DNA from: an uncultured Dorea sp.
GTDB taxonomy: Bacteria > Bacillota > Clostridia > Lachnospirales > Lachnospiraceae
Direction: 5' to 3'
DNA length: 46,044 bases
Assembly: GCA_900550865.1 (NCBI GenBank)
Contig: URTM01000020.1
Coordinates: 1 to 46,044, forward strand
Shown here: piece after piece, positions 32,713-41,018 of the stretch
Position numbering within the stretch: the first letter of the stretch is position 1
How the letters are laid out: the number at the start of each line of letters is the position of its first letter
Made by a program: the position numbers and the translations under genes
The notes under the pieces: generated by a model
What the model was told of the DNA's origin: nothing
Database searches by the model: none
The model's input: only the letters and a program-made list of their open reading frames with translations

Positions 32713-32741
32713 AGTATAACATAGAGAAAATGTATTTTCAA
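32713..32741 (-). promoter_or_regulatory. Promoter of the TetR-family gene
   Basis: On the minus strand TTGAAA (32736-32741), 17 bases, TATACT (32713-32718), a near-consensus promoter with a leader of about 45 bases. Confidence 0.78.
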
Positions 32742-32746
32742 GAAAA

Positions 32747-32760
32747 CAGAGTGAACTCTG
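32747..32760. promoter_or_regulatory. Palindromic operator candidate between tetR-type gene and tex
   Basis: CAGAGT-GA-ACTCTG is a perfect inverted repeat, extended by one A-T pair on each side. It lies 5 bases upstream of the -35 of the regulator gene and 14 bases before the -35 of tex. It could be the TetR-type protein's own site. Confidence 0.5.
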
Positions 32761-32774
32761 TATTGCTGCTGCCA

Positions 32775-32803
32775 TTGCATACGATGGTGAATTCAGTTAT
32801 AAT
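32775..32803 (+). promoter_or_regulatory. tex promoter
   Basis: TTGCAT (32775-32780), 17 bases, TATAAT (32798-32803), about 60 bases before the tex start. Confidence 0.72.
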
Positions 32804-32866
32804 TATCCGCGTAATTAAAGAAGAGAAAATTCTTCGAATACAACAAGAAAGGGACAGACAAAACAT

Positions 32867-35023
32867 ATGGATATTAATCAGGTGATTACCGGGGAACTTG
32901 GCGTCAAGAGATGGCAGGTCGATGCCGCGGTAAAATTAATTGATGAAGGCAATACGATTCCATTTATCGCAAGATATAGAAAAGAAGTCACAGGAACATT
33001 GGATGATGCACAGCTGAGAACGCTGCATGAGAGACTGATGTACCTGCGTAATCTGGAAGAGAAAAAAGAACAGGTTCTGGCAAGTATCGAAGAACAGGGG
33101 AAACTTACCGAAGAACTGAAAAAGCAGATCCTGGCAGCAGAGACGATGGTAGTGGTAGAAGATCTTTACCGCCCGTACCGTCCGAAACGCCGGACGCGTG
33201 CCATGATCGCCAAGGAGAAAGGACTGGAGCCGCTCGCAGCGATCATCACACTTCAGAAAGCGGACAAGCCGGTAGAAGTATATGCAGAAGAATATGTGGA
33301 TCCGGAAAAAGAAGTAAACTCTGTCAAAGAAGCAATTGACGGGGCGAAGGATATTATCGCCGAATCAGTATCGGATGAAGCGGATTACAGAAGCTGGATC
33401 CGTAAAGCGACCGTACAGCACGGAAAGGTGATCTCACAGGCAAAAGACGAAAAAGCAGAGTCTGTATACGAGATGTATTATGATTTTGAAGAACCGGTGA
33501 ACAGACTTGCCGGACACAGAGTGCTGGCACTGAACCGTGGAGAAAAAGAAAAGTTCCTTACGGTGAAGATCGAAGCACCGCAGGAGGACATCTTAAGATA
33601 TCTGGAAAAGAAGATGATCCACAGTGAGAATCCGCATACCACACCGATTTTAAAAGAAGTGGCGGAAGACAGCTACAAGCGTCTGATCGCACCGGCGATC
33701 GAGCGTGAAATCAGAAGTGACCTGACAGAGAAGGCCGAAGATGGGGCAATCAGTGTATTCAAGAAGAATCTCCATCAGCTTCTGATGCAGCCGCCGATCG
33801 TTGGGCAGACCGTACTTGGATGGGACCCTGCATTCCGCACCGGATGTAAGCTGGCTGTCGTAGACCCGACCGGTAAAGTGATCGGAACGACGGTCATATA
33901 TCCGACAGCACCGACAACTCCGAAGAAGATCCAGGCATCCAAAGACCTGTTGAAGAAGATCATTGCAAAATATAACATTACACTGATCTCCGTAGGAAAT
34001 GGTACTGCATCCAGAGAGTCTGAGCAGTTCATCGTAGAATTGTTAAAAGAGATTCCGCAGAAAGTGCAGTATGTGATCGTAAATGAAGCAGGAGCTTCCG
34101 TATATTCGGCAAGTAAGCTTGCATCGGAAGAATTCCCGAAGTTCGACGTCGGACAGAGAAGTGCGACATCCATCGCAAGAAGACTGCAGGATCCGATGGC
34201 AGAGCTTGTGAAGATCGATCCGAAGTCCATCGGTGTCGGACAGTATCAGCATGATATGAACCAGAAGAAGTTAAGCGAAGCCTTATCCGGTGTTGTGGAA
34301 GATTGTGTAAATAAAGTCGGTGTCGACCTGAATACAGCATCCGCACCGCTTCTTTCTTACATTTCCGGAATTTCCGGAACGATTGCCAAGAATATCGTGG
34401 CATACAGAGAAGAGAACGGAAGATTCACGGACAGAAAACAGCTTTTGAAAGTCGCAAAACTTGGGCCAAAAGCATTCGAACAATGTGCCGGATTCATGAG
34501 AATTCAGAACGGTACGAACCCGTTAGACGGAACCAGCGTACATCCGGAATCTTACGAAGCAGCAGAAAAACTTCTGAAGAAACAGGGCTTTTCGCTGGAA
34601 GATATCAGCGGAGGCAAACTTACCGGACTGTCTCTTACGATCAAAGATTATGCAAGACTTGCAAAGGAACTGGAGATCGGCGAGATCACACTGCGTGATA
34701 TCGTGAAAGAACTGGAAAAACCGGGACGTGACCCACGTGACGAGATGCCAAAGCCGATCTTAAGAACGGATGTTTTAGATATGAAAGACTTAAAAGAAGG
34801 CATGATCCTGAAAGGAACCGTAAGAAATGTCATTGATTTTGGTGTGTTTGTAGATATCGGAGTACACCAGGACGGACTGGTACACATTTCCGAGATTACG
34901 GATAAGAAATTCATCAAGCATCCACTGGAAGTGGTAAGTGTCGGTGATATCGTGGATGTAAAAGTAATGAGCGTGGATCTTAAGAAGAAGCGGATCCAGC
35001 TTACGATGAAGGGGATTTCATAA
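32867..35023 (+). CDS. tex: Tex-family S1 RNA-binding protein
   Basis: Tex is a large nucleic-acid-binding protein related to eukaryotic Spt6, linked to transcription and toxin-gene regulation in some pathogens. The 718-residue protein has the usual order. An N-terminal Tex domain (about 1-190) includes TIPFIARYRKEVTGTLDD. A YqgF/RNase H-like domain (about 310-450) includes VLGWDPAFRTGCKLAVVDPTG. Helix-hairpin-helix repeats (about 480-560) include LNTASAPLLSYISGISG, and a C-terminal S1 domain (about 643-715) has GTVRNVIDFGVFVDIGVHQDGLVHIS. It has its own promoter. No defect is seen. Confidence 0.97.
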   Translation: MDINQVITGELGVKRWQVDAAVKLIDEGNTIPFIARYRKEVTGTLDDAQLRTLHERLMYLRNLEEKKEQVLASIEEQGKLTEELKKQILAAETMVVVEDLYRPYRPKRRTRAMIAKEKGLEPLAAIITLQKADKPVEVYAEEYVDPEKEVNSVKEAIDGAKDIIAESVSDEADYRSWIRKATVQHGKVISQAKDEKAESVYEMYYDFEEPVNRLAGHRVLALNRGEKEKFLTVKIEAPQEDILRYLEKKMIHSENPHTTPILKEVAEDSYKRLIAPAIEREIRSDLTEKAEDGAISVFKKNLHQLLMQPPIVGQTVLGWDPAFRTGCKLAVVDPTGKVIGTTVIYPTAPTTPKKIQASKDLLKKIIAKYNITLISVGNGTASRESEQFIVELLKEIPQKVQYVIVNEAGASVYSASKLASEEFPKFDVGQRSATSIARRLQDPMAELVKIDPKSIGVGQYQHDMNQKKLSEALSGVVEDCVNKVGVDLNTASAPLLSYISGISGTIAKNIVAYREENGRFTDRKQLLKVAKLGPKAFEQCAGFMRIQNGTNPLDGTSVHPESYEAAEKLLKKQGFSLEDISGGKLTGLSLTIKDYARLAKELEIGEITLRDIVKELEKPGRDPRDEMPKPILRTDVLDMKDLKEGMILKGTVRNVIDFGVFVDIGVHQDGLVHISEITDKKFIKHPLEVVSVGDIVDVKVMSVDLKKKRIQLTMKGIS

Positions 35024-35160
35024 TCTGGAAAAGAATATCTGGAAAAAAGAGATTCCAGACAGAATGAGAATAAATATAGAAGAAATCCACGATAAAAAGA
35101 CAAAAAATGTGGAAAATATAAATTTACAGGCGGTTATATGGGGATAACTGTCTGTATACC

Positions 35161-35203
35161 AAAGTGTGCAAGAGAAGTTGCCGGGGGCAAGTTTTCAGCA
35201 TAA
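35161..35203 (+). repeat. Divergent copy of the dispersed small-hairpin repeat
   Basis: AAAGTGTGCAAGAGAAGTTG followed by CCGGGGGCAAGTTTTCAGCA resembles the core at 38182-38220 (hairpin TTGCC/GGCAA instead of CTGCC/GGCAG, so pairing is kept by compensating changes). It lies in the 200-base spacer between tex and the YitT-type gene. A weak hairpin TCTGGAA/TTCCAGA is also present at 35038-35059. Confidence 0.4.
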
Positions 35204-35236
35204 TAAAAAATAAAGTATGGAGAGAGGATGGGACAT

Positions 35237-36151
35237 ATGAAAAAAAGTTGGGGAAAAACAATCAAAACCATTCTGGGCGTACTGGGTGGCAATCTTGTGC
35301 TGTCATTTGCGGTGGCAGCTTTCATCGTACCAAATGGGATCATCATGGGAGGTGCAACCGGTATCGGTCTTACGATCAGTCATTATCTGCCGGTGAATCT
35401 GTCGATGATCATCCTGGCAATCAATGCGGTACTTTTCGTTCTTGGTGCAGTATTTCTGGGAAAGAAGTTTGCATTGACAACGATCATCAGTTCATTTACT
35501 TATCCGATATTCCTGTCAATGGTACAGTCCATTCCGGGAATAGACAAAGTGACGGAGAATAATGCGATGCTTGCGGCATTGTATGGAGGGGTTCTCCTTG
35601 GAATCGGTATCGGACTGGTGGTAAGAGTAGGTGCTTCTACCGGTGGAACCGATATACTGGCACTTGTGTTACACAAATGGTTTCATGTCCCGGTAGCGGT
35701 ATTCTTGTATATCGTAGATTTTTCGGTGCTGGGATTTCAGATGCTGTTTTCAGATTCGGAACAGATACTGTATGGTATTCTGAATTTGTTTTTAAGTACG
35801 GTTGTGCTGAACCGGGTGATGCTTCTTGGAAAGTCACAGATCCAGTTATTTGTGATCTCAGATAAGTACAGAGAGATTCGTCAGAAGGTTTTAACGGATA
35901 TTGATGCAGGAGTAACAATGGTAGACATTGAGACGGGGTATGGAGAGCAGAAGCAGCAGGGAGTGTTATGTGTTATACACAGCAGAAAACTGTATTCCGT
36001 AAAAGAAGCAATCCAGGAGATCGATCCGAAAGCATTTATCACCATCACACAGATCAACGAGGTAAGAGGACGCGGATTCACGATGGAAAAACTCCGTTAT
36101 GATGAAGTGAATCAAAATGTGAATAACAGTCCGAAAGAAAGTATTCATTAA
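35237..36151 (+). CDS. YitT-family membrane protein
   Basis: A membrane protein of about 304 residues with the YitT/DUF161 architecture. Five or six hydrophobic helices occupy residues 10-205, with glycine-rich family motifs such as PNGIIMGGATGIGLTISHYL and RVGASTGGTDILA. A cytoplasmic DUF2179 domain follows (about 215-290), including DAGVTMVDIETGYGEQKQQGVLCVI. Function is not established. An ATG at 35228 is directly abutted by GGAGAGAGG, too close to use, so the ATG at 35237 (MKKSWGKT) is preferred. It appears to be monocistronic. Confidence 0.92.
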   Translation: MKKSWGKTIKTILGVLGGNLVLSFAVAAFIVPNGIIMGGATGIGLTISHYLPVNLSMIILAINAVLFVLGAVFLGKKFALTTIISSFTYPIFLSMVQSIPGIDKVTENNAMLAALYGGVLLGIGIGLVVRVGASTGGTDILALVLHKWFHVPVAVFLYIVDFSVLGFQMLFSDSEQILYGILNLFLSTVVLNRVMLLGKSQIQLFVISDKYREIRQKVLTDIDAGVTMVDIETGYGEQKQQGVLCVIHSRKLYSVKEAIQEIDPKAFITITQINEVRGRGFTMEKLRYDEVNQNVNNSPKESIH

Positions 36152-36181
36152 GGTATGAATCAAAACAAAATTATGAAAAAC

Positions 36182-36210
36182 TAGACTTTACAGGCATTGT
36201 GAGTTAGAAT
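36182..36210 (+). promoter_or_regulatory. Possible ptsI promoter
   Basis: TAGACT (36182-36187), 17 bases, TAGAAT (36205-36210), 37 bases before the ptsI start. Both hexamers depart from consensus, so this is tentative. Confidence 0.4.
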
Positions 36211-36246
36211 GTTAACAAAGATATAAGGAAGGATGAGGTATCATTT

Positions 36247-37866
36247 ATGGAGACATATACTGGCAAATCAATATTTAAAGGAATTGCAATTGGAAAGATA
36301 TTGTTCTACCAGAAGGGAGAGCAACCTGTAAAACGTGTGAAAATAGAGGATACTGCAGAGCAGATCAAACGTTATGAGGATGCACGTGCAAAAGCAGCAG
36401 AGCAGTTACAGGGACTGTATGAAAAAGCGTTAAAAGAAGTCGGCGAAGCAAACGCAGCTGTATTTGAAGTACACCAGATGATGCTGGAAGATGATGACTA
36501 TATCGATTCTGTTGTCAATATCATCGAGACACAGCAGGTAAATGCAGAATTTGCCGTTGCTACTACAGGAGACAACTTTGCAAAGATGTTTGCAGAGATG
36601 GAAGATGATTATTTCAAAGCGAGAGCAGCAGACGTAAAAGATATTTCAGAACGTATGGTAAATATCTTAAGCGGTAACGAAAGCGGCGGGGCTATCGGTG
36701 ATGAACCTGTGATCGTTGTAGCAGAAGATCTTGCGCCAAGTGAGACTGTCCAGATGGATAAAGAGAAACTTCTTGCATTTGTAACCAGACTTGGATCTGC
36801 AAACTCACATACTGCAATCCTTGCAAGAACCATGAACATTCCTGCACTGATCGAAGTAGATATCAAAGAAGAGTGGAATGGAAAGATGGCAGTCGTAGAT
36901 GGCTATACAGGAACATTCTATATTGATCCGGACGAAGATATCTTAAAGAAAATGCAGGAAAAGAAAGAAGAAGACATCAAAGCAAGAGAACTTCTTCAGC
37001 AGTTAAAAGGAAAAGAAGACGTAACTGTAGATGGTAAACACATCAAATTATATGCAAATATCGGCGGCGTAAAGGACGTTGCAAGTGTACTTGCCAATGA
37101 TGCAGCCGGAATCGGTCTGTTCAGAAGTGAGTTCTTATATCTGGAAGCAGATAACTATCCGGATGAGGAAGCACAGTTCCAGGCATACAAGACGGTAGCT
37201 GAGAACATGGCAGGTAAGAAAGTGATCGTACGTACACTGGATATTGGTGCGGACAAGCAGGTGGATTACTTTAACCTTGACCACGAAGAGAACCCGGCTA
37301 TGGGATACCGTGCAATCCGTATCTGTCTGGACAGAAGAGACATCTTCCGTACACAGCTTCGTGCACTTCTCCGTGCAAGTGCATATGGTAACATCGGAAT
37401 TATGTACCCGATGATCATCTCTGTAGATGAAGTAAAAGAGATCAAGAAGATCGTAGAGTCTATCAAGGCAGAACTGACAGAAAAAGGAATCGAGTACGGT
37501 GAAGTAGAACAGGGTATCATGATTGAGACACCGGCAGCAGTGATGATCAGTGATCTTCTGGCAGAAGAGGTAGACTTCTTCAGTATCGGAACAAACGACC
37601 TGACCCAGTATACACTGGCAATTGACAGACAGAACAGTAAGCTTGACAACATTTACGATGCACATCATCCGGCAGTGCTCCGCATGATCCAGCAGACGAT
37701 CGAGAACGGACACAAGGCAGGATGCTGGGTTGGTATCTGTGGAGAGCTTGGAGCAGATATGACTCTGACAGAGACATTCCTTAAGATGGGAATCGATGAA
37801 CTGTCTGTATCTCCGACATTCGTGCTCCCGATCAGAAAACTGATCCGTGAGATGAGTACAAAATAA
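36247..37866 (+). CDS. ptsI: Phosphoenolpyruvate-protein phosphotransferase (PTS enzyme I)
   Basis: Enzyme I takes phosphate from PEP and passes it to HPr for all PTS sugars, including the maltose permease in this window. In the 539-residue protein the phospho-acceptor His188 lies in SANSHTAILARTMNIPALI. The PEP-binding TIM barrel (about 255-535) has GIGLFRSEFLYLE, RTLDIGADKQ, NPAMGYRAIRICL, FFSIGTNDLTQYTLAIDR and the catalytic Cys498 in VGICGELGAD. The length is slightly short of 570 but nothing is missing. HPr (ptsH) is not adjacent, which is common in Clostridia. Confidence 0.97.
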   Translation: METYTGKSIFKGIAIGKILFYQKGEQPVKRVKIEDTAEQIKRYEDARAKAAEQLQGLYEKALKEVGEANAAVFEVHQMMLEDDDYIDSVVNIIETQQVNAEFAVATTGDNFAKMFAEMEDDYFKARAADVKDISERMVNILSGNESGGAIGDEPVIVVAEDLAPSETVQMDKEKLLAFVTRLGSANSHTAILARTMNIPALIEVDIKEEWNGKMAVVDGYTGTFYIDPDEDILKKMQEKKEEDIKARELLQQLKGKEDVTVDGKHIKLYANIGGVKDVASVLANDAAGIGLFRSEFLYLEADNYPDEEAQFQAYKTVAENMAGKKVIVRTLDIGADKQVDYFNLDHEENPAMGYRAIRICLDRRDIFRTQLRALLRASAYGNIGIMYPMIISVDEVKEIKKIVESIKAELTEKGIEYGEVEQGIMIETPAAVMISDLLAEEVDFFSIGTNDLTQYTLAIDRQNSKLDNIYDAHHPAVLRMIQQTIENGHKAGCWVGICGELGADMTLTETFLKMGIDELSVSPTFVLPIRKLIREMSTK

Positions 37867-37869
37867 TAG

Positions 37870-37898
37870 TTGCGCAGAGCAGCATACCGTATTATAAT
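37870..37898 (+). promoter_or_regulatory. Promoter of the FMN riboswitch transcript
   Basis: TTGCGC (37870-37875), 17 bases, TATAAT (37893-37898), ending 15 bases before the riboswitch. It begins just after the ptsI stop. Confidence 0.72.
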
Positions 37899-37913
37899 AT
37901 CGTGTGAAAGAAG

Positions 37914-38103
37914 ATTCTTCGGGGCAGGGTGCAATTCCCAACCGGCGGTAAAGTCCGCGAACTGATCATTCGGAGGATATCTGGTCAGAAATCTATGAAC
38001 AAAGATAAGTGATAGAAATTTATGAACAGATATGGTATAAGCAATGGTCAGCCGATCTGGTGAGATTCCGGAACCGACAGTAAAGTCTGGATGAGAGAAG
38101 GAT
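37914..38103 (+). promoter_or_regulatory. FMN riboswitch (RFN element)
   Basis: The aptamer shows the conserved strings TTCGGGGCAGGGTG, ATTCCCAACCGGCGGTAAAG, GTCCGCGA, CAGCCGATCTGGTGAGATTCC (written in part), GAACCGACAGTAAAGTCTGG and ATGAGAGAAGG. Helix P1 is ATTCTT (37914-37919) with AAGGAT (38098-38103). A long variable arm of about 75 bases lies between. It binds flavin mononucleotide and controls riboflavin synthesis or uptake genes; the next gene is ribU. With the terminator 37 bases later, control is most likely by transcription attenuation, FMN favouring termination. Confidence 0.95.
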
Positions 38104-38140
38104 GATACGATATTTACAGGATTATCAGAATGATATCATT

Positions 38141-38172
38141 ACCCCGTTACCTTTCAGGTGGCGGGGTTTTTT
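38141..38172 (+). terminator. Riboswitch-controlled terminator
   Basis: ACCCCGTTACCT (38141-38152) pairs with AGGTGGCGGGGT (38156-38167) with two wobble pairs, then a T run. It sits between the FMN aptamer and ribU and has no antisense role for another gene. Confidence 0.92.
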
Positions 38173-38181
38173 GCTTGTCAG

Positions 38182-38278
38182 GCGTTCGAAAGAAGCTGCC
38201 AGTGGCAGGTTCTGTAGATACTAAAGTAAGCAGGAAAAGCTGTTGTTGGCAGTTTTTTCAGATATCAAAGTATGTAAT
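38182..38278 (+). repeat. Dispersed small-hairpin repeat, tandem copies before ribU
   Basis: Copy one, 38182-38220, reads GCGTTCGAAAGAAGCTGCC then AGTGGCAGGTTCTGTAGATA, matching the copy after adhE (9162-9199) with very few differences. Copy two, about 38229-38278, is divergent (GGAAAAGCTGTTGTTGGCAG). Both fall between the riboswitch terminator and ribU, inside the ribU leader. This explains most of the otherwise empty 170 bases. Confidence 0.6.
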
Positions 38279-38344
38279 ATCGTATGGTTCAATGTAAGAA
38301 GTTTCTTCCTTTAGAAAATAATTCAGTTTAAAGGAGAAAGAAAG

Positions 38345-38974
38345 ATGAGTACAGAAGTAATGGCAAGACAAAATGAAAAAAACAGAAACAAAATCAGGAC
38401 AATGGCACAGATCGGTATGTTATCGGCAATCGCAACAGTATTGATGCTGTTCGAGATCCCGCTTCCGTTCGCCCCGTCCTTCTATGAGATTGACTTCAGC
38501 GAAGTACCGATCCTGATCGGAAGCTTTGCAATGGGACCACTCGCTGGAGCGGCAATAGAATTTATTAAGATATTATTGAACTTTGCAATCAATGGAACTA
38601 TGACAGCCGGAGTCGGCGAACTTGCGAACTTCCTGATTGGCTGCTCACTGGTTGTACCGGCAGCAGTGATCTATCGTAAGAAACACACCAGAACCGGAGC
38701 AGTAGCCGGAATGATCACAGGAACCGTATTCATGACTGTAGTCGGCTGTTTCCTGAATGCATTCGTATTACTTCCGGCATACGCCAAAGCATTCGGCATG
38801 CCAATCGACGGACTGGTTGGAATGGGAACTGCCGTAAACAAACATATCACAGACCTTAAGACTTTCGTGATACTGGCAGTCGGACCATTCAATCTGCTGA
38901 AAGGTGTGTTGGTGTCTTTGATTGTGTTCCTGGTTTATAAGAAGATCAGTCCGATATTGAAGATGAATAGATAA
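38345..38974 (+). CDS. ribU: Riboflavin ECF transporter, substrate-specific component
   Basis: RibU is the membrane S component that binds riboflavin and docks on the shared energy-coupling module (EcfAA'T, not in this window). The 209-residue protein has six hydrophobic helices after a charged N-terminus (ARQNEKNRNKIRTMAQIGMLSA). It has the family's conserved region around FYEIDFSEVPILIGSFAMGPLAGAAIEFIKILLN and the small-residue pairs expected for helix contacts. The upstream FMN riboswitch directly supports the flavin assignment. Ribosome binding site AAAGGAGA lies 9 bases before the ATG. Confidence 0.95.
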   Translation: MSTEVMARQNEKNRNKIRTMAQIGMLSAIATVLMLFEIPLPFAPSFYEIDFSEVPILIGSFAMGPLAGAAIEFIKILLNFAINGTMTAGVGELANFLIGCSLVVPAAVIYRKKHTRTGAVAGMITGTVFMTVVGCFLNAFVLLPAYAKAFGMPIDGLVGMGTAVNKHITDLKTFVILAVGPFNLLKGVLVSLIVFLVYKKISPILKMNR

Positions 38975-39077
38975 GATTGGAATTTTATTTATTAACTGGG
39001 TTGACCTCTCGGTCCTTGAAAATCCACTATATGACAAGTAATACAGTAAACTTTCGGTATCACATCAGTTATGCTCT

Positions 39078-39355
39078 ACTATTTAATACTTCAGGCATTC
39101 GATACCCACGGAATAAAAGTTAGGAATCCTTTCCAGTGAATGTGGAGGAGGTGTTGGTAATACTTAAGGGGCAAAATTCTGCGTTAGGTATTCAAAATTT
39201 GACTGTTTGAGGCGTATGCCGAGTTTCAAATTTTGAATGCCTGCTTTTAGCAGAATTTTGCCCCTTTAGTATTACCCGCTGACGGAACCTGAACAGGAAA
39301 GGATTCCTAACTTTTATTCCGGTCCGGGTAGCCACTGCCTGATGCATTAAATAGT
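39078..39355. repeat. Giant imperfect palindrome (about 280 bp)
   Basis: Four nested inverted arms share one centre. The ends are ACTATTTAAT (39078-39087) with ATTAAATAGT (39346-39355). A 25-bp perfect arm pairs 39110-39134 with 39296-39320. A 27-base arm with one mismatch pairs 39156-39182 with 39250-39276. A 15-base arm with one mismatch pairs 39187-39201 with 39227-39241. The loop is 39202-39226. The arms are separated by short non-pairing stretches. There is no gene inside; a frame of 111 codons on the minus strand crosses it but overlaps the glyoxalase gene. It fills the gap between ribU and the glyoxalase-like gene. It could be a MITE-like element, two inverted copies of a smaller repeat, or a transcribed RNA structure. 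Confidence 0.85.
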
Positions 39356-39360
39356 CCAAA

Positions 39361-39729
39361 TTACTCCGCCGGACATATCTCCACCCAATACCCATCCGGA
39401 TCATTGATAAAATAGATACCCATCTCCGGGTTTTCAAAACAGACACAATCCATTTCCTTATGGAATGCCAGTGCCGCGTCCATATCATCTGTCTGCATTG
39501 CCAGGTGGATCTCATTATCACCAAGATCGTAAGGTCTGTCCATGTCGCGAAGCCATGTGAGCTCTAATTTATGCGGGGTAGTGTCATCACCCATGAATAC
39601 CAGTTTGAAGCTTCCGTCAGCCGCTTCAGTCTCTTTTGTAATCTTAAGACCAAGTGCTTTCTGATAGAACTCGATGGACTTGTCAAGATCAGCAACATTG
39701 ATGTTGTTGTGATAAAATGTGAATTTCAT
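39361..39729 (-). CDS. VOC-family protein, glyoxalase I-like
   Basis: A 122-residue single-domain member of the vicinal oxygen chelate superfamily, close in length and sequence to lactoylglutathione lyase. It begins with FYHNNINVADLDKSIEFYQKALGL and has the paired beta-alpha-beta-beta-beta units. Likely metal ligands are His7, a glutamate in HKLELTW, His75 in EIHLAM and a C-terminal glutamate in YWVEICPAE. It may detoxify methylglyoxal, but thiol use is unknown in this group of organisms. The ribosome binding site GGAGGAA (minus strand) is good. The stop codon lies 5 bases from the palindrome. Confidence 0.87.
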   Translation of the reverse strand: MKFTFYHNNINVADLDKSIEFYQKALGLKITKETEAADGSFKLVFMGDDTTPHKLELTWLRDMDRPYDLGDNEIHLAMQTDDMDAALAFHKEMDCVCFENPEMGIYFINDPDGYWVEICPAE

Positions 39730-39814
39730 ACAAATTCCTCCAATATTAGTAAATGTTAATATAATTAAGCTACTATCTGAAAGTATATCATGAGTAGCAG
39801 AAGAAAAAAAGATG

Positions 39815-39823
39815 TGTTATACT
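39815..39823 (+). promoter_or_regulatory. Extended -10 promoter of the tsaE operon
   Basis: TGTTATACT (39815-39823) is an extended -10 element 47 bases before the tsaE start. No clear -35 is seen at the right distance. Confidence 0.5.
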
Positions 39824-39870
39824 TAAAGATACTGAATACAGTGATTTCACAAAATGGAAAGGGAGAGCTT

Positions 39871-40296
39871 ATGATAATAGAGACAAACAGTGAGAAAGAA
39901 ACCTGGGAACTTGGATATAATCTGGGGGAGAAAGCATGTGCGGGACAGGTGTATACATTGGTGGGAGATCTGGGTGTCGGAAAGACGATATTTACCAAAG
40001 GTCTTGCCAAAGGATTGGGGATAGAAGAACCGGTCAGCAGTCCTACATTTACCATTGTGCAGGTCTATGATGAAGGAAGACTGCCCTTTTATCATTTTGA
40101 TGTGTACAGGATCGGTGATGTGGAAGAGATGGATGAGATTGGCTATGATGATTACATTTACGGAGAAGGTGTCAGCCTGATCGAGTGGGCGAATCTGATC
40201 GAGGAGATATTACCGGAACATTACACAGAGATTAAGATAGAAAAGGATCTGGAAAAAGGATTCGATTACCGGAGGATTACAATATGCGAATATTAG
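39871..40296 (+). CDS. tsaE: tRNA t6A modification ATPase TsaE
   Basis: TsaE is the ATPase that supports the TsaB-TsaD complex in making N6-threonylcarbamoyl-adenosine 37 on ANN-decoding tRNAs. It has Walker A GDLGVGKTIFTKGLAKGL near residues 31-48, PVSSPTFTIVQVY, and the YHFDVYRI segment with LIEWANLI downstream. The frame is open from 39790, but GGAAAGGGAGAG lies just ahead of the ATG at 39871, giving a normal 141-residue TsaE. It overlaps tsaB by 13 bases. Confidence 0.96.
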   Translation: MIIETNSEKETWELGYNLGEKACAGQVYTLVGDLGVGKTIFTKGLAKGLGIEEPVSSPTFTIVQVYDEGRLPFYHFDVYRIGDVEEMDEIGYDDYIYGEGVSLIEWANLIEEILPEHYTEIKIEKDLEKGFDYRRITICEY

Positions 40297-41018
40297 CATT
40301 AGACAGCTCTGGACTGGTCGCCAGTGTAGCTGTAGTTGAAGATGGGGCAATGGATGACCAGGTCATTGCTGAATATACAGTGAATTATAAAAAGACACAT
40401 TCACAGACATTACTTCCGATGCTGGATGAGATCGTGAAGATGACAGAGATGGAGCTGAATACGGTAGATGCGATCGCAGTAGCCGGAGGTCCGGGATCAT
40501 TCACGGGACTTCGTATCGGTTCGGCGACAGCCAAGGGACTTGGACTGGCACTTAAGAAACCGTTGATCCATATCCCGACATTGGAAGGACTTGCGTATAA
40601 CCTGTGTGGAATCGCAGATATTGTGTGCCCAATCATGGATGCGAGACGCGGGCAGGTGTATGCAGGTATCTATGCATTTGACGGCCAGAAACTCCAGATA
40701 CTGGAAGACCAGATGGCGGTTCCGATAGAAGAACTGGGAGAAAAGCTGAAGAAATATTTAAATGAAGGAAGAAAAGTAACCTTCCTCGGTGACGGGGTTC
40801 CTGTGCATAAGACAAAGATCACAGAAGATATCCTGCCGGGAGAAGCAGTTACATTTGCGCCGGCGAATATGAACCGGCAGAGAGCTGCATCCGTAGGAAC
40901 ACTGGGAATGCAGTATTATAGAGAAGGAAAGATTGAAACTGCAATGGAGCACCAACCGGATTATCTCCGTGTGTCTCAGGCAGAAAGAGAACGGAAGGAG
41001 AGAATGGGAAATGTATAG
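40284..41018 (+). CDS. tsaB: tRNA t6A modification protein TsaB
   Basis: TsaB is the inactive paralogue that dimerises with TsaD and scaffolds the t6A complex. The 244-residue protein has the ASKHA start RILALDSSGLVASVAVVEDG, HSQTLLPMLDEIV, and AVAGGPGSFTGLRIGSATAKGLGLAL near residues 68-93. The metal-binding histidines of TsaD are absent, as expected. It overlaps tsaE upstream and by 8 bases the aldolase-type gene downstream. Confidence 0.96.
   Translation: MRILALDSSGLVASVAVVEDGAMDDQVIAEYTVNYKKTHSQTLLPMLDEIVKMTEMELNTVDAIAVAGGPGSFTGLRIGSATAKGLGLALKKPLIHIPTLEGLAYNLCGIADIVCPIMDARRGQVYAGIYAFDGQKLQILEDQMAVPIEELGEKLKKYLNEGRKVTFLGDGVPVHKTKITEDILPGEAVTFAPANMNRQRAASVGTLGMQYYREGKIETAMEHQPDYLRVSQAERERKERMGNV

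Noticed and set aside
32661..32780. A 40-residue extension of the TetR-type regulator
   Set aside because: It would cross the promoter and operator of the gene and does not resemble any regulator N-terminus.
35038..35059. Terminator after tex
   Set aside because: The TCTGGAA/TTCCAGA hairpin is not followed by a T run.
39192..39524. A 110-residue minus-strand frame across the palindrome
   Set aside because: It overlaps the glyoxalase gene on the same strand in another frame and is made largely of palindrome sequence.
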